A DNA stretch of 44,149 bases from positions 1-44,149 of the forward strand of contig QZKN01000027.1 of the NCBI GenBank assembly GCA_003598175.1, written 5' to 3'. The translations under genes and the position numbers were made by a program. Each line of letters begins with the position of its first letter. The first letter of the stretch is position 1. This DNA comes from Candidatus Omnitrophota bacterium (lineage in GTDB: Bacteria; Hinthialibacterota; Hinthialibacteria; Hinthialibacterales; Hinthialibacteraceae). This document shows, in pieces, positions 25,420 through 34,552 of this stretch. The notes beneath the pieces are model-generated. The model ran no database searches, was not told where the DNA came from, and worked only from the letters and a program-made list of their open reading frames with translations.

Positions 25420-27093
25420 TTAATTTATTGTCAATGCTTCCCACTGCACCTGGGCGTGGCCGAGGAGGGCGCCGGCAGCGTAGGCGATGTCGACCTGGGC
25501 GATTTGGTAATCGACGAGAGCGTGGATTTCCCGCAGTTGGGCGGCGGCGAGGCGGGCGGCGGCGTCGAGAACGTCGGTGCTGGTGCGCACGCCGAGTTCG
25601 AATTGCCGACGTTCCGCTTCGTAGGTGCGTCCGGCGAAGATCACGTCCTGCCGGGCGGCGAGGATGCGCTGCCAGTTTTGCTGCAATTGATCCAGCGCGT
25701 TGAGCGTTTCCTGCCGAATGGTCTGTTCGCGCAATTCTTTCGTTGCCAGGCGTTGGACTCGCAACAACATGGCCTGGCGAAATCGCGCGTTTGCCGCCTG
25801 GTTGCCGAGGGGAATCTCTCCCCGCAGGCGCGCCGCATAATCCGCGAATTTCCCATCGTTTAACACTTCATATGCGCCGCCGTATTGGCTTCCCAAACCA
25901 TTCAGGTTGTATTGATAATCCACCGCGAAGAACGGCAATTTTCCATTGCGGGCAAAATCGATGACGCTTTCGTCGACGGCCAGCCGCAGTTCCAGTTCCA
26001 GCATTTCCATGCGGTTTTGTATGGCTAAAGCAGTTACGGTTGCCGGATCGAGTTGTAAGCCGATGGGATTGGGTTCGCTTTTTAAATTGATCGTATTGGT
26101 GGAATCGAGAGGCAAATCCGCTCGATTCATGATGCGTTTCAGTTCGCGCATCTGTAGTTGCATCGTCGTGCTGGCGCGAATGATTTCTTCCATGCGCGCC
26201 GCCAGGCCGGATTCCGCCCGTGTGATTTCAATTTGAGGAGCGGCTTCCGATTTTACGCGGTTGTTGGCGTCGTTCAATTGTTTGCGCGCCAGATCGTATT
26301 GCTGGCGCGCCACTTCCAATTCCCGCGAGGCGGCGTACACGTTCCAATACGCCTTATCCGCCAGCGCGAGCACGCGGATCGATTCCAATTTGGTTTGTGC
26401 GTCGGCGATCTTTTTTTGCAGTTTGGTCACGCGGATCGTGTGCGTGTTCGCGCGCAGGCCGGCGTTGCGCAGGAGCGGTTGGCTGAAGGAAAAAGTCAGA
26501 TCGCTGTTGAAGGCGGGATTGAGCGTGGCAAATCGATTGTCCGTCTCATAACGCGACGACGACCAGCTCATATCGAGTTGCCCGCCGGTGGGAAGGAGTT
26601 GCCGGATTCCGGTTTCAAAAAAGGTATTGGCCGCTTTTGATCCTTCGAGTTGGGTGGAGGTGGGCGTATCGGATTTTGAGTAGGAAAGAGAGCCATAAAA
26701 TACAGCCTCGAATTTCGCGCGTTCTTCATGCAACAATTCGTTGGCCAGAGTCGGATTGACGAGCTGCACTATGAGATCGAGATTGTTGGCCAGCGCGGAA
26801 GCGCGCACTTCTTCGAGATTCAGTTCGATCGTTTTTGTCGCGGATTCGACTTTTAAAACCGTGTTGAGGTAATTGTGCGCCGCATCCTCAATCGAAATCG
26901 GAGTGGATTGAGACAGGGCGTCTAATGCAATCGAATCGATCTTGTTCACGTCGGTTTCCAGCAAATGCGTGTGGCGGGGATCGTCTTCGCGAATGAAGGA
27001 TGTCATGCAGCCGGTGATCGTGGTGAACATGATCAGCATGATAAAAATCATAATAATTTTAGTGCAATGTTCTCGCAGGGAAAAAATATCCAT
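25420..27093 (-). CDS. TolC-like outer-membrane efflux lipoprotein
   Basis: A 557-residue protein with a lipoprotein signal ending at Cys29 (TTITGC). The mature protein has the two-repeat TolC/OEP layout: long helical hairpins (for example residues about 260-330 and 440-520, rich in Ala, Gln, Arg and Glu) separated by short beta segments (GIRQLLPTGGQLDMSWSSS, YGSLSYSKSD) that would span the outer membrane. TolC-like proteins are the exit ducts of type I secretion or efflux pumps. No inner-membrane pump or adaptor gene is adjacent. GGAGG lies 5 nt before the start. It is divergent from no close neighbour. Confidence 0.9.
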   Translation of the reverse strand: MDIFSLREHCTKIIMIFIMLIMFTTITGCMTSFIREDDPRHTHLLETDVNKIDSIALDALSQSTPISIEDAAHNYLNTVLKVESATKTIELNLEEVRASALANNLDLIVQLVNPTLANELLHEERAKFEAVFYGSLSYSKSDTPTSTQLEGSKAANTFFETGIRQLLPTGGQLDMSWSSSRYETDNRFATLNPAFNSDLTFSFSQPLLRNAGLRANTHTIRVTKLQKKIADAQTKLESIRVLALADKAYWNVYAASRELEVARQQYDLARKQLNDANNRVKSEAAPQIEITRAESGLAARMEEIIRASTTMQLQMRELKRIMNRADLPLDSTNTINLKSEPNPIGLQLDPATVTALAIQNRMEMLELELRLAVDESVIDFARNGKLPFFAVDYQYNLNGLGSQYGGAYEVLNDGKFADYAARLRGEIPLGNQAANARFRQAMLLRVQRLATKELREQTIRQETLNALDQLQQNWQRILAARQDVIFAGRTYEAERRQFELGVRTSTDVLDAAARLAAAQLREIHALVDYQIAQVDIAYAAGALLGHAQVQWEALTIN

Positions 27094-27312
27094 TGAAACC
27101 TCCGTTCATTGATACCGAAACAGCGGATCGTTGTTTTTTTGAGCAAGGGATGGACCAAACGCGTAAGTTGAATGATTTGTGGAAGAAAAGAAATATTTGG
27201 GATTGACAGCCCCAATCATGATACACAAGAAATGTCCGTTTTCGGGCGATGGTTTGTTCTATATCGGACAATCAAAAACGCTCATAGTTCATGATTTCTT
27301 GTTTATACAAAA

Positions 27313-27699
27313 CTACCAGATTTTTTTTACTGGATAGGTATCATACGAGTGATCAGCACTAAGAATGGTCATTTTTTCAACAAGCGCCTGCGCGATAATG
27401 ATTCGGTCAAACGGATCCCGATGATAAAAGGGAAGAGAAATGAGTGGAATAAGATGGCTGACATTGATTGCTAATAAATCGATACCGTTATCATATAGCA
27501 AATTGGGAAATAAAAACTCATATGGTTTGGTTAACGTTAGTTTACCAATACTCACTTTAATGGCAATTTCCTATAAACTGGCGATACTCAAAAATGAATG
27601 ATTGGATGATTTTTCAATCAACTGTTTTGCGGAATCGGATAACCTTGAATCGCCTTCACAAAACCAGAGAAATGTATGAGTATCAAGAAGTAATTTCAT
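27313..27699 (-). pseudogene. PIN-domain toxin gene interrupted by an amber codon
   Basis: The frame from ATG 27699 reads MKLLLDTHTFLWFCEGDSR, a typical PIN start with Asp6, then continues to ...FLSIASL and TAG at 27573-27571, then EIAIKVSIGKLTLTKP...DPFDRIIIAQA...ILSADHSYDTYP and a stop at 27313. Relatives have Trp at this point (SLWEIAIK), so a TGG to TAG change explains the stop. The rest is intact and in frame, so the event is recent. The start overlaps the antitoxin stop by ATGA. Other genes here, including the beta-propeller gene at 41887, end with TAG, which argues against general recoding. Confidence 0.85.
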
Positions 27700-27923
27700 A
27701 CCCTGTATTCGTTAAAATCATCCAACGGCGCATCAAAATCGTCAGCCATTATGAAGGCGCCTTTTGCACAACCAAAAACCGGACGTTTCTTATTCGCAAA
27801 AACCGGCGTAAGCCGAATTTGCTGCTTTGCATTTTTTACGATAAATACTTCGTCGCCACGAATAGCCGCTTCGAACAATTCAATCATATGATTTCTTGCT
27901 TCCTCAAGACTGACCTGATACAT
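27696..27923 (-). CDS. Antitoxin of the Phd/VapB type
   Basis: A 75-residue antitoxin (MYQVSLEEARNHMIELFEAA, then GDEVFIVKNAKQQIRLTPV, then FGCAKGAFIMADDFDAPLDDF). The first half is the Phd/YefM-type DNA-binding fold, and the tail motif ADDFDAPLDDF is typical of antitoxins paired with PIN toxins. The start has AGGAG 6 nt upstream. It is intact although its toxin partner is interrupted, as expected if the antitoxin can be kept without cost. Confidence 0.88.
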   Translation of the reverse strand: MYQVSLEEARNHMIELFEAAIRGDEVFIVKNAKQQIRLTPVFANKKRPVFGCAKGAFIMADDFDAPLDDFNEYRV

Positions 27924-27996
27924 TGTATGCTCCTATGGCGTAATTACCCTATGAATATGATTATAAACTCATTCACGAATCAGACAATATCATAAG

Positions 27997-28223
27997 TCAG
28001 TCAACTATCGCCTGATAAAGCAGGTTGGTGAATCGCTGCCAGATGTCATCGGGATTATTAGGCAGACTTTGGTTCATGAAAACGCCCACCAGTTCTTTTT
28101 CCGGATCAACGAAAAAGTACGTGTTGGCGTAGCCGCTCCAGCCGTACGTCCCTTCCGACCACAATTTGCCGAACGAGACGGAATCGATCACGACATTTAC
28201 TCCCAATCCGAATCCATGGTTAC
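27997..28223 (-). pseudogene. C-terminal remnant of a serine beta-lactamase-like hydrolase
   Basis: The minus-strand frame reads HGFGLGVNVVID, YGWSGYANTYFFVDPEKEL and VGVFMNQSLP. This is the usual C-terminal end of class-C beta-lactamase/esterase-like proteins, which have about 400 residues or more. The Ser-x-x-Lys and Tyr motifs are missing. The similarity stops directly at the palindromic repeat at 28224-28247, so about four fifths of the gene has been lost. The open frame extends through the repeat to 28260 but that part is not gene-like. Confidence 0.75.
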
Positions 28224-28247
28224 GCAAGCGGGACGCTTGCTCTACCC
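28224..28247. repeat. Palindromic repeat with TCTACCC tail at a gene breakpoint
   Basis: Arms GCAAGCG and CGCTTGC enclose GGA and are followed by TCTACCC. GTTAC precedes it. It lies between the hydrolase remnant and the end of the ankyrin-protease gene, 9 bp from the latter's stop codon. Confidence 0.8.
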
Positions 28248-28256
28248 ACAAAATTT

Positions 28257-30299
28257 TCACTTTGCTGATTCTGATTGGATTGAGAAAAACCGTTTGCGAA
28301 AATCCTTCAGTTCGTCAGGATTGACAAGTTGATGTTGTGTATTGAATGTCTCGGCGTTTTCGAGCGCCTGTCGGGCGTCCTCGATACGGTCAGGATAATA
28401 TTCACATAGAAATTTCGCATAGGCGAACCAGCACCAGGCGCATTCGTGATTTTCCACGTTGGCTTTATATTGCGATTCGGCTTCCTCCAGTTTGCCGGCG
28501 CGGGCCAGGGCGTCGGCAAGCAGTCCCCGATGCGGACTGTCGGGCATGACCTGCGTGTATTGACGGATGGCGTCAATTTCCAACTCGTGCTCTCCCGATT
28601 CCTTATATGCGCCGATCAAACCAAGCCAACCATGTTGACTCTGAGGATGTTCCTTTCGCAGTTCTTTGCCCAGTTCAACGGCTTTTTTCGGATTGAGACG
28701 GATAAAAGCGTGCAGTTTTTTGATGTGCGCATACAGCAGATTCGGCTCGAGGGCAAGCGCAGCATCCAATTCATTAAGAGCGTCTGTATTTTGTTTTGCG
28801 ATTAGAAAAAAGGATGCGTAACGGGCATGAGCCATCGCATGAGATGGATTGATGGATATCGCTTTTTTGTAACTCGAATCGGTCAGCGTCATATATTCTT
28901 CATTGGAACGATTCTTTGCCCACATGATTTCCGCCGTGGAAGCCAAAAGAAGGCGCGCCATAAACGAATGTTCGTTCGTATCCACCCAGTCCTGTACTTT
29001 ATGCAACGCTTTACTCGGATCGCCGTTGATCAACGCCTCAATGAAATCGAGAATCGTGTGAAGCGAAATTTCAGCTTGTGACGGAGGGGCTATGGCGTTG
29101 TTTTGCTCATCAGGAGCGGCAAGAAGTTCCTTTTCTCGTAACAAGGAAGGGACATGGACGATTGCAGGTCCCATCGGATTGTGAATCAACACAATATCAT
29201 CCAGTTCCTGGACGCGGTGGCGGGTAAAGACGCCGAGAACGTTTCCGTTCGCGGCTGAAATCATGGGCGAACCGCTCCAACCGGGACCTACGAATTTTGC
29301 GCCGCAGAGCACAAGGATGGGATAATTTTCTTTTGTATCCAATTCATGAAATCGAATTTTCTCGCCGGATACTTCTCTGGAGATTTGAATGGTATTGTTT
29401 ACCTTATCGCGAGGAGGAAAAGCGGCGATGATCATTTCTTTGGTATGCGCCAATTCCTCTTCCGAGGCGATCGGCAAGGCCGGATGCGATGGCCACGGCG
29501 CGCGCAAAACCGCCCAGTCGGCTTTATGATCCATGTGTATAATTTCGGCTTCGAATGCATCGCCGTAAAAAGAACTGATGACGATTGGTTTCACCAACGA
29601 ACCTTGTTCGGCGTCATTGATGAAATCGGTCAGGCAATGCGCCGCCGTGAGGATCATGGAACCGTTCTCAACGGCAAAACCGATGCGGATTCCTTTATAT
29701 TGTTCGTTGCCGTCCGGCGTGATGCCTAAATAGAGGATCATCACGATGGCTTGTGGATCAAAAGGCAGTAGTGAAGAGGAGGCATCCATAAGCGTCCGCT
29801 CCGCGCGTTCCTTCATGACTTCGGCGGCTTGCGCAGGAGTTTGGTGGAACAAATCCGTGATCGTATCGTCCGCGCCATGATCTTTTAAAAAATTCACAGT
29901 CTCACTCTGTTGGGCGACCATTGCGATATACAAAGGAGTCATGTCATGCTTCGAATCGCGCACGTTGATATCCGCGCCTCGCTCTAAAAGCATTTGGATA
30001 ATAGGGATATGGCCATGCAGGGCGGCGAGATGGAGAGGCGTGAAGCCTTGTTCGTCCCGGGCGTGAACCTCAGCGTCATCGGAGAGTAGTAGTTCCACCA
30101 CGGATGCCGATCCCTGACGAACGGCTTTGTGCAATGCGGTTTCTTTATATTCCACCGTATTGTTTTTGTTTGCGTGGAATATCCGGCGGGCGATCCCATC
30201 GAGACCGCCCCCAAAATATTCGATTCCGGCGGAGAGGAGGATTCCCAGAACCAGACCAATGAGAATTTCCTTACGATTTTTGTTCCAGAAGTTTTTCAT
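28257..30299 (-). CDS. Membrane-anchored ankyrin / trypsin-like protease / TPR fusion
   Basis: A 680-residue protein with an N-terminal membrane anchor (residues 11-27, after a basic MKNFWNKNRK), so the rest should lie in the periplasm. Residues 53-165 hold three to four ankyrin repeats (TALHKAVRQGSASVVELLL, TPLHLAALHGHIPIIQMLL, TPLYIAMVAQQSETVNFL). Residues about 185-390 are a trypsin-like serine protease domain with His221 (LTAAHCL), Asp261 (KADWAVLR) and Ser342 (GPGWSGSP). Residues about 430-670 hold TPR repeats. Each part is common alone; the three together are unusual. No clear ribosome site is visible. The target is unknown, and the catalytic residues suggest it is active. Confidence 0.85.
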   Translation of the reverse strand: MKNFWNKNRKEILIGLVLGILLSAGIEYFGGGLDGIARRIFHANKNNTVEYKETALHKAVRQGSASVVELLLSDDAEVHARDEQGFTPLHLAALHGHIPIIQMLLERGADINVRDSKHDMTPLYIAMVAQQSETVNFLKDHGADDTITDLFHQTPAQAAEVMKERAERTLMDASSSLLPFDPQAIVMILYLGITPDGNEQYKGIRIGFAVENGSMILTAAHCLTDFINDAEQGSLVKPIVISSFYGDAFEAEIIHMDHKADWAVLRAPWPSHPALPIASEEELAHTKEMIIAAFPPRDKVNNTIQISREVSGEKIRFHELDTKENYPILVLCGAKFVGPGWSGSPMISAANGNVLGVFTRHRVQELDDIVLIHNPMGPAIVHVPSLLREKELLAAPDEQNNAIAPPSQAEISLHTILDFIEALINGDPSKALHKVQDWVDTNEHSFMARLLLASTAEIMWAKNRSNEEYMTLTDSSYKKAISINPSHAMAHARYASFFLIAKQNTDALNELDAALALEPNLLYAHIKKLHAFIRLNPKKAVELGKELRKEHPQSQHGWLGLIGAYKESGEHELEIDAIRQYTQVMPDSPHRGLLADALARAGKLEEAESQYKANVENHECAWCWFAYAKFLCEYYPDRIEDARQALENAETFNTQHQLVNPDELKDFRKRFFSIQSESAK

Positions 30300-30433
30300 T
30301 TTTATTTCATGAAAATGTCGTGGGAGAGTCAGGACGCCACTGACCCGGAGTCTGACGCCGTTTTGTCAGGTGCACGAGAACGCAGGATAACATTTTCATT
30401 CCTCCACACATGTATCAAATAAACAATTTAAAA

Positions 30434-30760
30434 TTACTCAGCCTCGAAATCCAAATCTTGAAATTGTTCGATCCTGATTTTTCCATCAGGAAAGCTGGCA
30501 AGAATTTCGAGTTTTCCACCCATGCCTTCGATGAAACCACGTAAAGTGGAAATGTAGATATCCGTTCGCCTTTCAATTTTAGAAACATTCGCTTGTGATG
30601 TATTTAAGACTTCGGCCAGACGAACCTGGCTGTATTTACGCGCTTCTCGCAATTCTTTTAACGCGTCGATATTCTTGATCATGATCTGTGCTTTGGCTGT
30701 TGCTTTTTCTTTTGCTGTTGAAGACATTCTTTCTCGTAAGTTTTTATAAGGCTTTGTCAT
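30434..30760 (-). CDS. higA: XRE-type antitoxin (HigA-like)
   Basis: A 108-residue protein with a helix-turn-helix of the XRE family (residues about 45-85: YSQVRLAEVLNTSQANVSKIE). It follows the toxin gene with an ATGA overlap, the order typical of HigBA pairs where the toxin comes first. Such antitoxins bind the toxin and repress the shared promoter. The C-terminal part (MGGKLEILASFPDG) is typical of this group. Confidence 0.85.
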   Translation of the reverse strand: MTKPYKNLRERMSSTAKEKATAKAQIMIKNIDALKELREARKYSQVRLAEVLNTSQANVSKIERRTDIYISTLRGFIEGMGGKLEILASFPDGKIRIEQFQDLDFEAE

Positions 30761-31113
30761 AATTCCGATTCCTCAAGTTTTTGTAGGTGAACTTCAAACA
30801 GCCTGTCCGCGATAGGAATATGCTTCTTGTACCAGCGATCATCACCTGATTTATGGCCTCCGATGAGCAGTATGGCAATCCGATGAGGATCAAAGGCATA
30901 CAACACACGATAGGGTGCGCCCTTGTGCTGAATTCGCAATTCTTTCATATTTTTGTGTTTCGAATGCTTGATCGTATCACTGTAGGGACGCGGGAGTGTA
31001 GGGCCGTATTTTTCTAACAATTGCACACAAGCATCGACATCGATCTGTACCGCCTCGGATATACTATCCCACCACGTATCGAATTCATCGGTGGTTTCAA
31101 TTACCCACGACAC
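30757..31113 (-). CDS. higB: RelE/HigB-like toxin (Gp49 family)
   Basis: A 118-residue protein of the phage-derived Gp49/HigB group of the RelE superfamily, ribosome-dependent mRNA nucleases. Typical stretches are FDTWWDSISEAVQIDV, MKELRIQHKGAPYRVLYAFDP and ILLIGGHKSGDDRWYKKHIP. The GTG start has AAGGAG about 10 nt upstream. It is transcribed ahead of the XRE antitoxin. It appears intact. Confidence 0.88.
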   Translation of the reverse strand: MSWVIETTDEFDTWWDSISEAVQIDVDACVQLLEKYGPTLPRPYSDTIKHSKHKNMKELRIQHKGAPYRVLYAFDPHRIAILLIGGHKSGDDRWYKKHIPIADRLFEVHLQKLEESEL

Positions 31114-31219
31114 GATCGCCTTTCTCCTTTATGGTTGATTATAACTGATTAGCCATGTGATTTGCAAGAAAATCTGCGTGAATGAACTAAATCCCAGTTT
31201 ATCACCAAATAACCGATGA

Positions 31220-33541
31220 TCAATGAATCAACCGCGACGTTTCGATCATTTCCATATCCGCCAGAATCGCCAGCCAGCGCGAGGAGGGATGCACCCATAT
31301 TTCCTTGAAATTATAACAATTATCCGCCGGCCAGAAGGGTTCATCGAAATTGCGGTTGGTTTGGATGCCGACCGGCAATCCGCCGACGATGTCGCCGGAA
31401 TTGGCCGTATATTGCGGCGCGAAATCATACCCTTCGCCATACATTGTGCTTTGGCAAAATGGATTCAGGCCGACGACCCATTCCAACTGCCGCTGGACCA
31501 GTTCCCACAATTCCCGTTCCTGCAACACGCGCGCCGCCGCCGATAGCGCGCGCGTCTGCGAGAGCAGGACGCCATAATTTCCGCGAAAATCATTCCACAC
31601 CGGAAAACGGCGAAGGTAATGCTTTTCGCTGAGGCGGATTCCGTTCCGCACCTGCTCTTTGAATTTCGCATCGTTGGATTCGTCTACGGCGTAAATCGAA
31701 GCCGGAAACGTAGAATAGGGTGCGGTGTAACTCGCTATCTGTTTTAAATAAGAAGCATACAATGCCACGCTGTGTTTCCACTCATCCCGCCGCGGGTGTT
31801 GTGGAAACAACTCCCACAACAGAACCAGCGCAACGATAGGCGACTGCATTTCACCGAGATGGGATTCGTGCTGAATTCGATTCTTCTCCGGCGAGCGGTA
31901 AAAGAAGCCGGCGAGCGGAATCTCCCAATCGGGCTTCTCCCGCTGCTGGCAGGCCATAATCAAATCCGCGAGTTCGATCGCTTTTTCCGCGTAGGTATTT
32001 TCGTTTGTCGTTATAAATAGCTCCAGTGAGGCAATCGCGCCGATGGAGATTTCCTCCAGGCGGGAATTTCGTGATTGTTCGATGGCGAATTGCCAGTCTT
32101 CCCGCGCATACTGCAGGGCGCGCGTGGCGAGAGGCGGATTGATCGTTTTAAGTAATCGCGCGGCGATGGCCTGCGCGGCGACGGCGTGAAAATTATGATA
32201 TGCGTCATTGCGGACGTCCTTCGTAATCATGTCGTCGACGGTGCCGATGAGGTTATCCGTCCAAAAATCCATCGTGCCCCAGCGGCAGCGATACCCGCCG
32301 CCGAATCGGTTCTTCAGAATCCAGTCCAATCCCCACTGCGCTTCTTCCAACAGTCGTCCACCCAGCGCCGGATCCTTCTCCTTTATCTGCTCGGCGAGCA
32401 AAAACATCGCATAGGCCGCTTCGCAGGTATTGCGCAGCCCCTGCGACAGATCCCCTGCATCGTGCCAGCCGCCGTTATACGTAATTCTTTTGCCGTCGTA
32501 TTCCGCCAGCCAATCTTCGTGGCAGGTTCCGTGAATGCCGGGAATCTCCATCCCGCAGCGCAGGCAATAAAAACAGTTGATCGTTTTCCAAATTGTTCCT
32601 TTCCACACATCCGCAGACACGGCGAACGGTCGCGTCGTGACGTCTCCGACGCGCAGATAAAATCTTCCCTTTTTTTCGAGCGTTGAAAAATCAAGGAGTT
32701 GAAACGTTCCCATTTCTGTTTGTAGGATTTGAATCGGTTTTTGAACGATCACGGCGTCGGTTTCCGCGTCATGTACGGTAAAATTCTCTGCGTTTCCATC
32801 ACCGGCAAGCGCGATTTTGGAGCCGATCAGCGGATAACCGGTGTGGCTGAACGCGATCTTGCCTGGCGCCACCTTCCATCCCTCGCAATGATCCGCATCG
32901 ACTTTCTGCAACTCGAGTTGATCGAGATAAAAACAAACCGTATCCGTCGCGCCCGGTTCGCTGCCCTGCATGCGATAGGTAAACTCGACGCCGGTCACCC
33001 GATCGCGGCTGAGATGGGGAATTTCCCACACGACGTGATTCCACTCTTCGTTTTTTAAAAGAAAATGATTCAGCCCCAACCGATTGTATTCGTCCGGCAC
33101 GCGCAGCGTTCCCTCATTACGCAATAACACCAACATCGAAATCGCGCGAAATCCCGGCAGATCCGGGTATACCCAAAACGAAAGCCGATTGAACGCGCTC
33201 CAGTCCGCATGGTCCACGTTGAACAACGCCGTGCAGGATCCCGGCGGGCGTCCGTCCCGGCTGGGTTGATCGGTGAATGTTTTCGATGTCAATTTCAAAG
33301 AATGATCACCGTTTTTCCAATGCGTATCGCTGATTTCCATTTGCCCCGCGCCGCGATGTTCCCATGCGGTCAGGGTCTCCATATCATCCAACAGTTGCGA
33401 TGAGTGCACCGGTTTGTTCAGCCAGCGATGAACGATCGTATGTTCCTCGATCAAGGGCATGGGCATTGACGGTGTTTCGATAGAATAGCCTAACGGGGAT
33501 GCAATGATTCCAACAATCAGAGATAAGAATATTGATTTCAT
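31220..33541 (-). CDS. Secreted GH9 endoglucanase-like protein
   Basis: A 773-residue secreted protein (signal peptide 1-20). ATG 33541 has GAGGAA 4 nt upstream; a frame open 39 codons further upstream enters the palindromic repeats. Residues about 50-215 resemble a carbohydrate-binding beta-sandwich (LLDDMETLTAWEHRG, NRLSFWVYPDLPGF, FYLDQLEL). Residues about 225-310 form the Ig-like domain typical of GH9 enzymes (CelD N-domain, GRFYLRVGDVTTRPF). The (alpha/alpha)6 barrel follows, with the catalytic motif NGGWHDAGD (Asp361, Asp364) and a candidate acid, Glu747, in NFKEIWVH near the C-terminus. The likely role is hydrolysis of cellulose or another beta-glucan. A pseudopilin gene lies directly upstream on the same strand. 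Confidence 0.88.
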   Translation of the reverse strand: MKSIFLSLIVGIIASPLGYSIETPSMPMPLIEEHTIVHRWLNKPVHSSQLLDDMETLTAWEHRGAGQMEISDTHWKNGDHSLKLTSKTFTDQPSRDGRPPGSCTALFNVDHADWSAFNRLSFWVYPDLPGFRAISMLVLLRNEGTLRVPDEYNRLGLNHFLLKNEEWNHVVWEIPHLSRDRVTGVEFTYRMQGSEPGATDTVCFYLDQLELQKVDADHCEGWKVAPGKIAFSHTGYPLIGSKIALAGDGNAENFTVHDAETDAVIVQKPIQILQTEMGTFQLLDFSTLEKKGRFYLRVGDVTTRPFAVSADVWKGTIWKTINCFYCLRCGMEIPGIHGTCHEDWLAEYDGKRITYNGGWHDAGDLSQGLRNTCEAAYAMFLLAEQIKEKDPALGGRLLEEAQWGLDWILKNRFGGGYRCRWGTMDFWTDNLIGTVDDMITKDVRNDAYHNFHAVAAQAIAARLLKTINPPLATRALQYAREDWQFAIEQSRNSRLEEISIGAIASLELFITTNENTYAEKAIELADLIMACQQREKPDWEIPLAGFFYRSPEKNRIQHESHLGEMQSPIVALVLLWELFPQHPRRDEWKHSVALYASYLKQIASYTAPYSTFPASIYAVDESNDAKFKEQVRNGIRLSEKHYLRRFPVWNDFRGNYGVLLSQTRALSAAARVLQERELWELVQRQLEWVVGLNPFCQSTMYGEGYDFAPQYTANSGDIVGGLPVGIQTNRNFDEPFWPADNCYNFKEIWVHPSSRWLAILADMEMIETSRLIH

Positions 33542-33613
33542 GGGATTCCTCGCGATATATATAAATGGTGATGACCGGTTGATGAAATAATCCGTCGTTC
33601 GTTCATACGCGGG

Positions 33614-33680
33614 TAAAGCGGGCGTCCCCGTCTGCGCCGTTCGTGCAGGTCTACCCACGAGATGCGGACGGGACGTCCGC
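33614..33680. repeat. Pair of palindromic repeats upstream of the GH9 gene
   Basis: Arms GCGGACG (33664-33670) and CGTCCGC (33674-33680) enclose GGA. About 45 bp to the left, at 33617-33635, is a second copy in the opposite orientation whose stem has two A-C mismatches. CTACCC lies between them. Confidence 0.7.
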
Positions 33681-33704
33681 GCTCCGGCTTTTTTAACAGA
33701 AATA

Positions 33705-34295
33705 TCATAATTTTGGGGTACCCGGGACGTAGCGGCGAATGACGCCCAGACTGATCAATCCGTTCGATGGTTCATAAGCAATAAACGCCACGCCGAAAGT
33801 AAACCCTGTCCCCGCCGAGCCGGTATAGCGCATGGACGGCCCCATTCCGAATAAAATGCCGATGGCTTGATTCCAAAACACGAATTCGGGATCCCGCGAA
33901 GGATCGATCATTTCTTTGGTCAAACCGGTCCAATAGCGCTTATCGAGCGGATCCCAATGCTGCTGTTTTTTGTGGTAGGTCAGATCTGACGAAAAAAAAT
34001 CGCCTGCCAGCGGCGTGTCCTGAAACGGATCGTACATAAATCCCGATAAATACGCGACCGGCGTGGTCAGCCACCAATTCTGGTTCGGCTCGTGCGAATG
34101 CGGGGGATTGTCGTTGGCGTCCAGCATATACTGTAAAATCGCCGTCTCCATCGCTTTCTGATCCGCCATCGAGCGCGCCACTTTCGCGCGGGTCTGTGCG
34201 TTGAGAAAGTTGGGAACGGCAATGGCGGCCAGAATACCGATGATGGCGACCACGATCAGAAGTTCAATCAGAGTAAAACTGTTTGTTGATTTCAT
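33705..34295 (-). CDS. Pseudopilin-like protein (type IV pilin / type II secretion)
   Basis: A 196-residue protein with a prepilin leader and hydrophobic helix (MKSTNSFTLIELLIVVAIIG). Cleavage by the prepilin peptidase should be before Phe7; the -1 residue is Ser where Gly is usual. Glu is at +5 of the mature protein. The C-terminal domain is large, with conserved-looking Trp and Tyr residues, in the style of the pseudopilin-like proteins found in many copies in Planctomycetes-like and Sumerlaeota-like genomes. It precedes the GH9 gene by 163 bp on the same strand and may be co-transcribed. Confidence 0.87.
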   Translation of the reverse strand: MKSTNSFTLIELLIVVAIIGILAAIAVPNFLNAQTRAKVARSMADQKAMETAILQYMLDANDNPPHSHEPNQNWWLTTPVAYLSGFMYDPFQDTPLAGDFFSSDLTYHKKQQHWDPLDKRYWTGLTKEMIDPSRDPEFVFWNQAIGILFGMGPSMRYTGSAGTGFTFGVAFIAYEPSNGLISLGVIRRYVPGTPKL

Positions 34296-34552
34296 GGTTC
34301 ACTTTCCGACAACGGAACTTTTTGAATACACTGATTTTCCGTTGTTATGCAACATCCACATTACCATAGTTTCGGCAGGAAAGAAAGAATTCCCTCTTTT
34401 TGATGTTGCATGCAAAGATTCTCAATATATACCTTTTCGCTTCATTTGATCGTGTGGAGATTGAAGATCCGGCTATAATGTGCAAGGCTAATATATAAAA
34501 TAGTCCGGGTGAGTTCCGTATTTAAAAATGATTTGGAGGCGTCACATCCATC

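Noticed and set aside
27571..27573. General recoding of TAG to Trp
   Set aside because: Other genes in the window, such as the beta-propeller gene ending at 41887, use TAG as their natural stop, and only this one gene has an internal TAG.
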